DNA of 64,000 nt from Eubacteriales bacterium. GTDB lineage: Bacteria > Bacillota > Clostridia > Christensenellales > Aristaeellaceae. The stretch covers positions 62,001-126,000 of the forward strand of contig JAQWCW010000004.1 of the NCBI GenBank assembly GCA_028705775.1, written 5' to 3'. How positions within the stretch are numbered: the first letter of the stretch is position 1; every line of letters starts with the position of its first letter. The notes beneath the pieces were generated by a model. The model had not been told where the DNA came from and did no database searches. It saw only the letters and a program-made list of their open reading frames with translations. The position numbers and the translations under genes are program-made. Positions 1 through 8,933 of the stretch are shown piece by piece.

Positions 1-33
1 GTTTAATATTATTTTAAAAAGGATGTCTCTGAA

Positions 34-1380
34 TTGACTGAAGGCAGCATATCAAAGAAGATAGTACTGTTCGCGTTGCCAATCTTTCTCGGGAATCTGT
101 TCCAGCAGCTTTACAATGTGGCGGATTCGCTCATCGTCGGCAATTATCTCGGCGAAACGGCGCTTGCCGCAGTTTCGTCATCCGGAAGCCTAATCTTTAT
201 GATGATAGGCTTTATTCAGGGCGTTTTCATCGGCGCGGGCGTTATCATTTCCCGCCATTTCGGGGCTAAGGAAATGGATAAGGTGCATACCGCAGTGCAT
301 ACCACGCTCGCCTTCGGGCTTGCGGCGGGCGCTCTGCTTACCGTAATCGGGATTCTCGTTACCCCGTCGCTCCTGCGGCTCATGCGCACCCCTGAAAACG
401 TGCTTCCAAGCTCTATTCAGTATTTCCGCATTTATTTCGCAGGCTCAATGGGGCTGATGGTTTATAACACATCAAGCGGAATATTCCAGTCGATGGGCGA
501 TTCGCGCCATCCGCTTTATTACCTTATAATCTCGTCCGTCGTCAATGTTCTTCTGGATTTTCTCTTTGTTGCGGGCTTCGGAATGGGCGTTGACGGAGCG
601 GCGCTTGCGACTATTATTTCGCATTTTCTTTCGGGCGGGCTTGCCTTTACAAAGCTTACGCGCCTTACGGGGCCGCACAGGGTTACGGTTTCGCATATCC
701 GCTTTGATAAAAATATGCTCGGAAAAATTCTGCGGCTTGGGCTTCCGACGGGCGTTCAGAACTCCGTTATCGCCTTTGCGAACGTTATCGTCCAGAGCAA
801 CATAAACCTGTTCGGCTCGGTTGCCATGGCAGGCAGCGGCAGCTATTTCAAGCTGGAGGGCTTCGCCTTCCTGCCGATATCCAGCTTCTGCATGGCGCTG
901 ACAACCTTCATCGGGCAGAACCTCGGCGCCAAAAAGTATGACAGGGCAAAGCGCGGCGCACGGTTCGGCATTATTTCCGGCGTTCTGCTTGCGGAGCTTG
1001 TCGGGCTTGTTCTCTATCTTTTCGCGCCCGCGCTCGTAAGCCTTTTCAATCAGAATCCGGATGTCGTGGCTGTCGGAGTCAAGCAGGCGCGGACGGAAAC
1101 GCTTTTTTATTTCCTTCTCGCGCTTTCGCACTGCTTTGCCGGAATCCTGCGCGGCGCGGGGAAAACAAGCATACCGATGTACATAATGCTCGTCTGCTGG
1201 TGCGTGATTCGCATTATTTATATTTCCGTAATTGTAACAATCGTTCCGGACATCGTTGTTATCTTCTGGGCGTATCCGATTACGTGGAGCCTGAGTACAA
1301 TCCTTTTCGCGATTTACTATTTCCGCGCGGACTGGCTTCACAATTTCGACAGGCAGGCGGCAAGGGAGCTTGCCCGCTGA
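34..1380 (+). CDS. MATE family efflux transporter
   Basis: A 448-residue polytopic membrane protein of the multidrug and toxic compound extrusion family, which exports cationic drugs or metabolites by Na+ or H+ antiport across the cytoplasmic membrane. The N-terminal motif around GNLFQQLYNVADSLIVG and the two-fold repeat of six hydrophobic segments (about residues 10-200 and 230-440) are typical, and the length matches the family norm of about 450. The start is TTG at 34: AAAAAGGA lies just upstream, the ATG at 23 runs into a stop after four codons, and an in-frame stop sits at position 4. It stands alone, 137 bases before the ABC-F gene. The substrate cannot be read from the sequence. Confidence 0.92.
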   Translation: MTEGSISKKIVLFALPIFLGNLFQQLYNVADSLIVGNYLGETALAAVSSSGSLIFMMIGFIQGVFIGAGVIISRHFGAKEMDKVHTAVHTTLAFGLAAGALLTVIGILVTPSLLRLMRTPENVLPSSIQYFRIYFAGSMGLMVYNTSSGIFQSMGDSRHPLYYLIISSVVNVLLDFLFVAGFGMGVDGAALATIISHFLSGGLAFTKLTRLTGPHRVTVSHIRFDKNMLGKILRLGLPTGVQNSVIAFANVIVQSNINLFGSVAMAGSGSYFKLEGFAFLPISSFCMALTTFIGQNLGAKKYDRAKRGARFGIISGVLLAELVGLVLYLFAPALVSLFNQNPDVVAVGVKQARTETLFYFLLALSHCFAGILRGAGKTSIPMYIMLVCWCVIRIIYISVIVTIVPDIVVIFWAYPITWSLSTILFAIYYFRADWLHNFDRQAARELAR

Positions 1381-1517
1381 CGGTCTTGCCTGCTTTTGAT
1401 TAATGATTTTCCCGATATATGTTTTCAAACGGCTCGGTTTGTGGTATGCTGATACTGTATGCGGCTTGATTTGGCGAGCCGCAGGCATCGACAGCTTGAA
1501 AGGGTTTGGGAAGGCAA

Positions 1518-3131
1518 ATGATAGAAGCTCAGGGCGTAACTTTAAGATTCGGCGGAAGGCCGCTTTACCAGAATGTAAATATCAAATTCACGGCGGGCAA
1601 CTGTTACGGGCTTATAGGCGCGAACGGAACGGGCAAGTCCACGTTTTTGCGCATACTCTCCGGCGAGCTTGAGCCGAATAAGGGCGAGGTGATTATCAGC
1701 CCCGGCGAGCGCCTCGGCGTACTGCGTCAGGACCATTTCGCTTTTGACGAGTATTCCGTTCTGGATACCGTTTTCATGGGCTATAAGCGCCTTTATCAGG
1801 TGATGAAGGAAAAGGAAGAGCTGTACAACAAGGCGGATTTTACCGACGCGGACGGCGTTCGCCTTGGCGACCTTGAGGCAGAATTTGCCGAAATGGACGG
1901 CTGGAACGCGGAGAGCGACGCGCAGATTATGCTGAGCGGTCTCGGCGTTGAGGAAGAATTCCAGCAGATGCAGATGTCGCAGCTCGATTCGACCCGCAAG
2001 GTCAAGGTGCTTCTTGCGCAGGCGCTTTTCGGAAAGCCTGATATCCTGCTGCTTGACGAGCCTACCAACCACCTTGATTTGAAGGCGACCGAGTGGCTCG
2101 AAAACTTCCTTCTGGAGTTTGACAATACGGTTATCGTAGTCAGCCATGACCGTTATTTCCTTAATAAGGTCTGCACGCACATCGTTGATATCGACTTCTC
2201 GAAGATTACGATGTATGTCGGCAACTATGATTTCTGGTATCAGTACACTCAGATGGCGGCGCGCCAGATGAAGGAGCAGAACAAAAAGACAGAGCAGAAG
2301 ATTAAGGAGCTTCAGGAGTTTATACAGCGCTTCTCCGCGAACGCTTCCAAATCCAAGCAGGCGACGAGCCGTAAAAAGCTGCTAGACAACCTGCAGATGG
2401 AGAACTTCACTCCCTCCTCCCGCCGCTATCCGTTCATCAGCTTCCAGCCCGCGCGCGAGGCGGGGAACGATATTCTGACCGTTTCGCACCTGAGCAAGAC
2501 TATTGACGGCAAAAAGGTGCTGAGCGACGTTTCGTTCACCCTGACGCGCGACGATAAGGTTGCGCTGCTTTCCGACAGCGAGGCGTCAAAGACCGCGCTT
2601 GTCGAAATTCTTACCGGCAATATGGAGCCTGACGAGGGCACTTTCAAGTGGGGAATCACGATTACGACGGACTATTTCCCCAAGGATAACTCCAAGTTCT
2701 TTGATGGGCTTTCGATGAACCTGATTGAGTGGCTCAGGCAGTACTCCGCAGACCCCTATGAAACCACCATCAGAGGCTGGCTCGGGCGTATGCTTTTCTC
2801 CGGCGAGGAGGCGCTCAAGGAGGTCAAGGTTCTCTCCGGCGGCGAACGCGTTCGCTGTATGCTTTGCAAAATGATGCTTTCCGGCGCGAACTTCCTTCTC
2901 TTTGACGAGCCGACGAACCATCTTGACCTTGAAAGCATAACCTCTCTTGACGAGGGGCTTACATCCTTCAAGGGCGGAATGCTGCTCGTCAGCCATGACC
3001 ATCAGATAATGCAGAACGCCTGTAACCGCATAATCGAGCTGCTTCCGAACGGCATTATCGACCGCAGGGACAGCTTTGACGAGTATCTGAACTCGGAATC
3101 CGTTATCGAGCAGAGGGCGAGCCTCAAGTAA
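1518..3131 (+). CDS. ABC-F family ATPase, YbiT/YkpA-type
   Basis: A soluble 537-residue protein with two ABC ATPase domains and no membrane segment. ABC-F proteins act on ribosomes (translation control or antibiotic protection) rather than in transport. Domain 1 has Walker A GANGTGKST and Walker B LLLDEPTNHLDL, then a charged linker with FSANASKSKQATSR, the YbiT/YkpA hallmark. Domain 2 has LSGGERVR and LLFDEPTNHLDL. Two elements are degenerate: the domain 1 signature reads LDSTRK instead of LSGGE, and the domain 2 Walker A reads SDSEASKT instead of GxNGxGKT. These would face each other in one ATP site. An upstream TTG at 1506 is in frame, but ATG 1518 gives the usual MIEAQ-type start. Confidence 0.9.
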   Translation: MIEAQGVTLRFGGRPLYQNVNIKFTAGNCYGLIGANGTGKSTFLRILSGELEPNKGEVIISPGERLGVLRQDHFAFDEYSVLDTVFMGYKRLYQVMKEKEELYNKADFTDADGVRLGDLEAEFAEMDGWNAESDAQIMLSGLGVEEEFQQMQMSQLDSTRKVKVLLAQALFGKPDILLLDEPTNHLDLKATEWLENFLLEFDNTVIVVSHDRYFLNKVCTHIVDIDFSKITMYVGNYDFWYQYTQMAARQMKEQNKKTEQKIKELQEFIQRFSANASKSKQATSRKKLLDNLQMENFTPSSRRYPFISFQPAREAGNDILTVSHLSKTIDGKKVLSDVSFTLTRDDKVALLSDSEASKTALVEILTGNMEPDEGTFKWGITITTDYFPKDNSKFFDGLSMNLIEWLRQYSADPYETTIRGWLGRMLFSGEEALKEVKVLSGGERVRCMLCKMMLSGANFLLFDEPTNHLDLESITSLDEGLTSFKGGMLLVSHDHQIMQNACNRIIELLPNGIIDRRDSFDEYLNSESVIEQRASLK

Positions 3132-3137
3132 TCTATG

Positions 3138-4226
3138 CTATCTGAGCGCGTCCGCGGGCGAAAGCGAGCAGGCTTTAAGCGCGGGCAGCAGGCTGAAAAG
3201 CAGACCGAGAGCGCTTGACGCAAGAATAATTATAGGAAACAGCCGTGTGGGTATTTTGGCAGATATGCCTATTGCCCATCCGGCTGTTTTTGTGAGCAGA
3301 ATTCCGATTACCGCGCCGAAAAGACCGCCCATTGCCGAATACGCGCAGCCTTCGGAAAGAAATATGCTCATAACGGACGCCTTGCCCGCCCCGAGCGCTA
3401 TGTAAAGCCCGATTTCGCGCCTTCTCTGGCTGACGGAAAGAAGCATTACGGACATGATTCCGACAAGCCCGAGCAGAATGCACGCCGCGCTGACCCATAT
3501 TAAAACCTTTGAGAAAACCCGCAGAACCTCCTGCGCCGCCGCCGTTTCCCTTATAGCGCTCTGCGCCGTAACGCCGCTTCCGTACTTTAGCGCAAGCGCG
3601 TTTTTCATGTCCTCCGCCTTTCCGCGCGCGTCGGCGTTGATTCCGGCGTTGACTGTTATTCCCAAGATACCGCTCAAGCCTTCAAACAGCGCAAGGGGAA
3701 CGAACACGTCCGTTCCGCGCGCGCTTGACGCTTCAAATATGCCGATTATGTCAAGGGTCATTCCCATCGTTTCCGCGCTTTCGCCCAATATAAAACCGCT
3801 GCTGTCGCTCGCAATGCATACCCGCGCGCCCCTTTCCTGCTCAAGGCGCGTGAAGAAGCGACCGGAGGCAAGCCTTATTCCCGCCGCGCTTTCAAGCTCG
3901 CTTTCGCAGGCGGTTATAATTCTTTTGTCCGTTTCGCCGCCAAAACGCGCAGGAAATGAAAAATGCCGCGCCGCGCTTTCGCCCGCGATTTCCTCCGCGC
4001 TAAGTGCGTCCGACGAGCAAAACGCGCTTCCGGAAAGCTCGATTCGGCTTATTCCCATCCGCCAAAGCTCCTCCCGAACCGCGTCCTCGCCCGTTTTTGA
4101 TATTGCCCATACGCACATCACCGCGCCGACGCCGATTGAAAGCGTCAGCGTGCAGAGCAGCATACGCAGGGGATAAAGCGCCGCGTTTTTTATGCCGATT
4201 ACAAGCATATCGCTTCGTCTGCTCAT
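3138..4226 (-). CDS. ABC transporter permease, FtsX/MacB type
   Basis: A 362-residue membrane protein: one N-terminal transmembrane helix (about residues 18-40), an extracytoplasmic domain (about 45-230), then three transmembrane helices and a C-terminal LSPADALR, which resembles the terminal motif of MacB-type permeases. Such permeases work as dimers with a LolD/MacB-like ATPase to move peptides or lipids, or to power an adaptor by mechanotransmission. It is the second gene of a minus-strand pair; its start overlaps the adaptor stop by four bases (ATGA), implying translational coupling. No ATPase gene is next to it. It ends 6 bases from the stop of the convergent ABC-F gene, which is not a plausible partner because ABC-F proteins do not bind permeases. 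Confidence 0.85.
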   Translation of the reverse strand: MSRRSDMLVIGIKNAALYPLRMLLCTLTLSIGVGAVMCVWAISKTGEDAVREELWRMGISRIELSGSAFCSSDALSAEEIAGESAARHFSFPARFGGETDKRIITACESELESAAGIRLASGRFFTRLEQERGARVCIASDSSGFILGESAETMGMTLDIIGIFEASSARGTDVFVPLALFEGLSGILGITVNAGINADARGKAEDMKNALALKYGSGVTAQSAIRETAAAQEVLRVFSKVLIWVSAACILLGLVGIMSVMLLSVSQRRREIGLYIALGAGKASVMSIFLSEGCAYSAMGGLFGAVIGILLTKTAGWAIGISAKIPTRLFPIIILASSALGLLFSLLPALKACSLSPADALR

Positions 4227-5026
4227 CTTTCCGCCTCCGCAATTTCCATTCCGTCATACAGCCCCGACGTGTCGGAAACTATCAGCCTGTCGCCGTCGCA
4301 CAGCCCGAATACAGCCGCATACCCGCCGCCGATAAGCCCGTACTCAACGCTTGCCTTCCGCGCCCTTCCCGCGCGAGAAACCCATATTTCCTCGCCCGTC
4401 GCCGCCGAAAGCGGCAGCATAAGCACGTTTTCCTGCATTCTTATCAGCGCCTCGCCCCGCGTTTTTTCGCCTGTTCTGGGGCTTGAGCCGTAGGGCGGCT
4501 CAGCCGTTATCCGCGCAAAGCCGCCGCCGAGCTGCGTTATCTCTGTTATACGCGCCTCCCCGCCCGTAAGGGCAATCGGAGCGCCGATATTCAGCTTTGC
4601 CGCGTCCTCCGCAGGTATTTCGGCAATGTAACGTATTTCGCCGCCCGAGAGCGTAAACAGCGTCGCCGCCTGCCCGATTGCGGCGCCCTTTATAACGCTG
4701 ACGGCGCTTACAACTCCGTCCTCGCCGGCTCTTACCATAAGCCCCTCAGTCCCGCCGCCCGTAAATGAAAACCGCATAAGCGCATCGCCCTTTTTGACTC
4801 TCTCGCCCTCGCTTACGTATACTTCCTTTACAATTCCGGCTGTGCCTGCCGAAACCGCGGATACATCCGCATACTGCGCCGTCAGCGTTATCGGCAGCGT
4901 TTCCGTAATAATCCCGCGCTTTATCGGAGCGGTTACGGCGCTTGCTTTTCCCGCGCCGCCCGCGGAAATGTATACGCATACCGCCGCCGTCATCAGCAGC
5001 ATTACGATTGCCGCGAGCTTCTTCAC
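4223..5026 (-). CDS. HlyD/MacA-like efflux adaptor subunit
   Basis: A membrane-anchored adaptor of 267 residues from the chosen start. It has one N-terminal hydrophobic anchor (AAIVMLLMTAAVCVYISAG), lipoyl-like half motifs (VYVSEGERVKKGDALMRF) and a beta-barrel region, with C-terminal VFGLCDGDRLIVSD as in RND/MacA adaptors. It should link the FtsX-like permease encoded just downstream to the cell exterior. The start is set at GTG 5026 because GGAGGG at 5035-5040 is correctly spaced for it; the longer frame from TTG 5053 has no ribosome site. Lengths in Gram-positive MacA-like adaptors vary. The central coiled-coil hairpin seems very short, so contact with an outer partner is unlikely. Confidence 0.8.
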   Translation of the reverse strand: MKKLAAIVMLLMTAAVCVYISAGGAGKASAVTAPIKRGIITETLPITLTAQYADVSAVSAGTAGIVKEVYVSEGERVKKGDALMRFSFTGGGTEGLMVRAGEDGVVSAVSVIKGAAIGQAATLFTLSGGEIRYIAEIPAEDAAKLNIGAPIALTGGEARITEITQLGGGFARITAEPPYGSSPRTGEKTRGEALIRMQENVLMLPLSAATGEEIWVSRAGRARKASVEYGLIGGGYAAVFGLCDGDRLIVSDTSGLYDGMEIAEAER

Positions 5027-5117
5027 TTCCGCGCCCTCCATAAATGAACTCAAAATTGCTCTACTAGCTTTTCTCCCGCCGCCGTTTTTAGTCTGGCAAA
5101 AAGTAATAACCGCCAGA

Positions 5118-5158
5118 TGAATAAAGAATATTATTCAAAAGGCTTGCATTTATATTCA
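5118..5158 (+). promoter_or_regulatory. tandem ARG boxes (ArgR operator)
   Basis: TGCATTTATATTCA at 5145-5158 matches the ArgR consensus TGNATWWWWATNCA at every fixed position. A second, weaker box (5124-5137, perfect right half ATTATTCA) lies seven bases upstream, so the box centres are 21 bp apart, the usual spacing of tandem ARG boxes. The weak box is part of a larger inverted repeat TGAATAA-6-TTATTCA (5118-5137). The strong box overlaps the -35 element and spacer of the argB promoter. Repression by arginine through ArgR is inferred. Confidence 0.75.
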
Positions 5159-5172
5159 CTTTCATGTATAAT
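5144..5172 (+). promoter_or_regulatory. sigma-A promoter of the arg operon
   Basis: TTGCAT (5144-5149), a 17-base spacer and TATAAT (5167-5172) lie 67 bases before the argB start codon. No competing promoter was seen between this site and the GNAT gene. Confidence 0.8.
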
Positions 5173-5238
5173 CCTCTATTATCAGGCGGGGAAGATGTAT
5201 TTTGTGCCGCTTGAAGGCTGAAAAGGAGGGCTTTGCCG

Positions 5239-6132
5239 ATGTCACAGCTCAGGGAATGCGGAGAGGAATACAAATCCTATTTGAATAAAGCAAATATTCT
5301 CATGGAGGCGCTTCCTTATATCCAGCGCCTTCACGGTAAAACCGTTGTTATAAAGTACGGCGGGAACGCGATGATTGACGCGTCCCTCACAACCTCAATC
5401 CTTCAGGACATCGCGCTTTTGAAGGCTGTCGGCGTTAATCCCGTTGTTGTTCACGGCGGCGGGCCGGAAATCAACAAAATGCTCAAGGCGATGGATATCA
5501 AATCCGAGTTCCATAACGGGCTTCGCGTAACCGACAAGGCTACGATGGAGGTTGTGCAGATGGCGCTTGTCGGCAAGCTCAACAAGGATATCGTAAGCCA
5601 GCTCAACTGCCTCGGCGCAAAGGCTGTCGGGCTTTCCGGAAAGGACGGACTGCTTCTGGAAACAATCAAGAAGCCGTCCGCGGACGGAGTTGACCTCGGC
5701 TATGTGGGGCAGATAATCCATGTGAATACCTCGCTTATAAACACTCTTTCGCAGGACGAGTACATTCCCGTCATCGCGCCCGTCGGAATCGGCGCGGACG
5801 GAGAGAGCTACAATATCAACGCCGATACGGTCGCGGGCGAGATTGCCGTCGCGCTTCAGGCTGAAAAGCTGATGTTCCTTACGGATATTGACGGCGTTTA
5901 CCTTGACAAAAACGATAAATCGACGCTTCTTCCCGCAATTACCGTTGACGAAATCAACCGATATATAGACGACGGGATTATCGACGGGGGAATGATTCCC
6001 AAGGTTCAGGGCTGCGTTCGAGCCGTGCTGCACGGAGTCAGGCGGACTCATATAGTAAACGGAACGATTCCCCACCCAATCGTGCTTGAAATCTTCACGG
6101 ACAGAGGTATCGGAACGATGGTTTCCGAGTAA
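5239..6132 (+). CDS. argB: acetylglutamate kinase
   Basis: Phosphorylates N-acetyl-L-glutamate with ATP, the second step of arginine biosynthesis, in the cytoplasm. The 297-residue amino acid kinase fold shows the lysine motif KYGGNAM, the nucleotide/substrate loop [36 protein letters not shown] and GGMIPKV. Length is normal. The start is ATG 5239, ten bases after AAGGAGG; a TTG six bases earlier is too close to the ribosome site. It is the first gene of argB-argD-argF-GNAT, with gaps of 9, 10 and 20 bases. argC and argJ, which often precede argB in Clostridia, are absent here. Confidence 0.97.
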   Translation: MSQLRECGEEYKSYLNKANILMEALPYIQRLHGKTVVIKYGGNAMIDASLTTSILQDIALLKAVGVNPVVVHGGGPEINKMLKAMDIKSEFHNGLRVTDKATMEVVQMALVGKLNKDIVSQLNCLGAKAVGLSGKDGLLLETIKKPSADGVDLGYVGQIIHVNTSLINTLSQDEYIPVIAPVGIGADGESYNINADTVAGEIAVALQAEKLMFLTDIDGVYLDKNDKSTLLPAITVDEINRYIDDGIIDGGMIPKVQGCVRAVLHGVRRTHIVNGTIPHPIVLEIFTDRGIGTMVSE

Positions 6133-6141
6133 GGAGGCGGC

Positions 6142-7335
6142 ATGGAGCTTCAAAGCATAATGGCGCTCGACGAGCGCTACTATATGAATACCTTCGGGAA
6201 ACGCGTTCCCGTCGCGTTTTCGGAGGGCAAGGGCGCAATTCTCACATCAACGGACGGGCAGGAGTATCTTGATTTTATGGCAGGCATTGCCGTCTGTTCG
6301 CTCGGGCATTGCAACGAAAGGGTCACGGAGGCGATTGTTGCGCAGGCGCAGAAGCTTGTCCACACCTCGTGCGTTTACTATATCGAGAATCAGGCGGTTT
6401 TGGCTAAAATGCTCTGCGAGGCGGTGAAGATGGACAGGGTTTTCTTCACCAGCAGCGGCAGCGAGGCGAACGAGGGAATGTATAAGCTCGCCAGATGTTG
6501 TTTCAGCAGGCGCGGCGAGGACAAGTGGGAGGTCATATCGGCAAAGCACAGCTTCCACGGCAGAACGCTTGCCAATACCGCCGCAACGGGGCAGGAAAAA
6601 TATCAGGAGCCGTACAAGCCCTTGCCGCAGGGCTTTGTAAACGTTGAGTACAACAGCCTTGAGGCGATTGAAAAGGCGATAACCCCGCATACCGCCGCCG
6701 TCATATTGGAAACGATTCAGGCGGAGGGCGGAGTAATCGAGGGCGGCAGCGACTATCTTGCCGGAGTTCAGCGCCTTTGCCGCGATAAGGGGCTTCTGTT
6801 TATGCTTGACGAGGTTCAGGTCGGGCTGGGAAGAACGGGCGAAATGACCTCCTATGCGTCAATGGGGCTTTCGCCGGACATTATTTCCGTTGCCAAAACC
6901 CTCGGAAACGGCTTCCCAATCGGCGCGTTCCTTGCAAAGGAAAGCGTAGCCTCAGCGTTCAAGCCCGGCGACCACGGCGGAACGTATGTCGGCAATCCGC
7001 TTGCCTGCGCCGCCGGAATCGCCGTTATGAAGGAGCTTACCGAAACGAACGTGCTTTCAAACGTCAAGGTTGTCGGCGCGTACATGAAGCATTGCCTTCA
7101 GGAGCTTATGCAGAAGCATTCCGTAATCGCGGATGTGCGCGGCAGGGGGCTGATTATCGGCATTGAGCTTAAAAAGGAGCTTTCCGCAAAGGAAGTGCAG
7201 AAGGGGCTTTTTGACAGGCATATCCTTGCGGGTCTGGCGGAGGGGAATGTGCTAAGGTTCATTCCGCCGTATATAATCACGGTTGAGCAGGTTCAGACAG
7301 TAATCGCGGCGCTTGACGAAATATTGACGAAATGA
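6142..7335 (+). CDS. argD: acetylornithine aminotransferase
   Basis: A PLP-dependent class III aminotransferase converting N-acetylglutamate semialdehyde and glutamate to N-acetylornithine. The 397 residues show the SSGSEANEGMYKLAR cofactor loop, HSFHGRT, the LDEVQVGLGRTGE aspartate motif, the PLP lysine in VAKTLGNGFPIGAF and GTYVGNPLACAAG, all canonical for ArgD. The start ATG follows AAGGAGG and lies 9 bases after the argB stop, so it is co-transcribed. Class III enzymes of this kind sometimes also serve succinyldiaminopimelate, but the operon context supports arginine synthesis. Confidence 0.96.
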   Translation: MELQSIMALDERYYMNTFGKRVPVAFSEGKGAILTSTDGQEYLDFMAGIAVCSLGHCNERVTEAIVAQAQKLVHTSCVYYIENQAVLAKMLCEAVKMDRVFFTSSGSEANEGMYKLARCCFSRRGEDKWEVISAKHSFHGRTLANTAATGQEKYQEPYKPLPQGFVNVEYNSLEAIEKAITPHTAAVILETIQAEGGVIEGGSDYLAGVQRLCRDKGLLFMLDEVQVGLGRTGEMTSYASMGLSPDIISVAKTLGNGFPIGAFLAKESVASAFKPGDHGGTYVGNPLACAAGIAVMKELTETNVLSNVKVVGAYMKHCLQELMQKHSVIADVRGRGLIIGIELKKELSAKEVQKGLFDRHILAGLAEGNVLRFIPPYIITVEQVQTVIAALDEILTK

Positions 7336-7345
7336 GGCAGAAATA

Positions 7346-8302
7346 ATGGCTGTTATGCAGTATAAGGCTGAAAAGCCCTTCGCTCAGAAGCATCTTCTAA
7401 CTTTGCAGGACTGGACTCCGGACGAAATCATGCAGTGCCTTGCGCTCGCCTCCGAGCTGAAGGACAAGCAGAAAAACGGCGTTCCGCACGAAATCCTGAA
7501 GGGCAAGCATCTTGCGATGATATTCACAAAGTCCTCCACCCGCACCCGCGTTTCCTTTGAGGTGGGCATTTCCCAGCTCGGCGGCAAGGGGCTTTTCCTT
7601 TCTGACCGCGATATTCAGATTGGGCGCGGGGAAAGCATTCATGATACTGCCGAGGTGCTTTCGCGCTTTGTGGACGGAATCATGATTCGCACCTATAAGC
7701 ATTCGGATGTCGAGGGGCTTGCCAAGTACGGCTCAATCCCCGTCATCAACGGGCTTACGGACGAATTCCATCCCTGCCAGATTCTTGCTGATTTGCTCAC
7801 GGTTTACGAGCATCTCGGAAAGCTCAAGGGGCTGAAGCTCGCGTTCGTCGGGGACGGCTTCAACATGGCGCACAGCCTTATGATTGGCTGCTCAAAGCTC
7901 GGAATTGACTGCGCCGTTGCCTGCCCTGAGGACTATCAGCCGAAAAACGAGTATGTTAAATGGGCTGAAAAGAACGCCGAGGCTGCCGGAAGCAAAGTCG
8001 TTGTCACCCGCTCCGTCGAGGAAGCGATGACGGGCGCGGACGTTCTTTATACGGACGTATGGGCGAGCATGGGTCAGGAGGAGGAGAGCCGCAAGCGCGC
8101 GCTCGCGTTCAGGGATTATCAGGTTAACGCCGAAAACTGGAAGCTGACAAACGACGGCGCAATCTTCCTGCACTGCCTGCCCGCGCACCGCGGCGAGGAG
8201 GTCACTGCCGATATCATCGACGGCAGGATGTCCGTTGTGTTTGACGAGGCGGAGAACCGCCTGCACGCACAGAAAGCGGTTATGGCGCTCTTGATGAAAT
8301 AA
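7346..8302 (+). CDS. argF: ornithine carbamoyltransferase
   Basis: Makes citrulline from ornithine and carbamoyl phosphate in the cytoplasm. The 318-residue protein has the carbamoyl phosphate motif SSTRTRVSFEVG, RGESIHDTAEVLSR, HPCQILADL and the ornithine/catalytic motif HCLPAHRGEE. Size is standard. It is placed third in the arg operon, starting 10 bases after argD. The biosynthetic direction (argF rather than catabolic arcB) follows from the neighbours argB and argD; no arcA or arcC is in the window. Confidence 0.95.
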   Translation: MAVMQYKAEKPFAQKHLLTLQDWTPDEIMQCLALASELKDKQKNGVPHEILKGKHLAMIFTKSSTRTRVSFEVGISQLGGKGLFLSDRDIQIGRGESIHDTAEVLSRFVDGIMIRTYKHSDVEGLAKYGSIPVINGLTDEFHPCQILADLLTVYEHLGKLKGLKLAFVGDGFNMAHSLMIGCSKLGIDCAVACPEDYQPKNEYVKWAEKNAEAAGSKVVVTRSVEEAMTGADVLYTDVWASMGQEEESRKRALAFRDYQVNAENWKLTNDGAIFLHCLPAHRGEEVTADIIDGRMSVVFDEAENRLHAQKAVMALLMK

Positions 8303-8322
8303 GTCTTTGGAGGTGCGCTTTT

Positions 8323-8838
8323 ATGGCAAGAGAGGTTGTTGTTCGCCGCGCTACGGCGGACGATATGCTTTCCGTTTATGAAATAACCCATATCGCTTTC
8401 GCAAAATATGCCTACGATTTGGGCGTTCCCTCGCACGTTGAGGCGCTTGACGAAACGCAGGAGGACATTCTGCGCGAAATCAACACCAAGTATGTGCTTG
8501 TCGCGGAAATCGAGGGCAGAATCGTCGCCTGCGTAAGGTATTTCAAGATTAACGATGATATTGCCTATCTCTGCCGCTTTGCCGTCCGCCCCGAATTCCA
8601 GCGCTCAGGGGTTGGCAAGGTGCTTGTTTCCAACGTTGAGGCGGGCTGCAGGGGGCTTGGGGTAAAGGCAATCGCGCTGCATACCTGCGCTAAAATGCGC
8701 GCCAACATCCGTTTCTACTACGCCGCCGGCTTCTATATTTACGATGTAAGCCGCGACAGGGGATATATCCGCGCCCTTCTGCTCAAAGACCTTGAGGACA
8801 GACCCAGCTACGACGTTTCGGCGGCGATGGAAATGTAA
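8323..8838 (+). CDS. GNAT N-acetyltransferase, candidate N-acetylglutamate synthase
   Basis: A 171-residue GNAT-fold acetyltransferase. The acetyl-CoA loop is RFAVRPEFQRSGVGKVL (about residues 85-101), and the C-terminal part has NIRFYYAAGFYIYDV, typical of motif B. Starting 20 bases after argF behind GGAGGTG and ending just before a fresh promoter, it is the last gene of the arg operon. That position makes a short ArgA-like role (acetylating glutamate to start the pathway) the best guess, but the fold alone does not fix the substrate. Side-chain acetylation of another amine is possible. Confidence 0.75.
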   Translation: MAREVVVRRATADDMLSVYEITHIAFAKYAYDLGVPSHVEALDETQEDILREINTKYVLVAEIEGRIVACVRYFKINDDIAYLCRFAVRPEFQRSGVGKVLVSNVEAGCRGLGVKAIALHTCAKMRANIRFYYAAGFYIYDVSRDRGYIRALLLKDLEDRPSYDVSAAMEM

Positions 8839-8854
8839 TAACCGCCGACATATG

Positions 8855-8883
8855 TTGACATGATTCGGTATTTGATATATAAT
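8855..8883 (+). promoter_or_regulatory. consensus sigma-A promoter
   Basis: TTGACA (8855-8860), a 17-base spacer, TATAAT (8878-8883): a perfect consensus promoter upstream of the 83-residue membrane protein, suggesting strong, constitutive expression. Confidence 0.88.
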
Positions 8884-8933
8884 CAGTTCATCCAGAAAAA
8901 CTGCACAACAAAAGAAGGAGAGGTGTTCTGCTC

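Noticed and set aside
1518-3131. ABC-F ATPase as energy unit for the neighbouring adaptor/permease pair
   Set aside because: ABC-F proteins lack transport partners, and the genes converge instead of forming an operon.
5173-5238. Riboswitch or attenuator in the argB leader
   Set aside because: The leader is only about 60 bases and shows no aptamer-like folding or terminator; control by operator boxes is sufficient.
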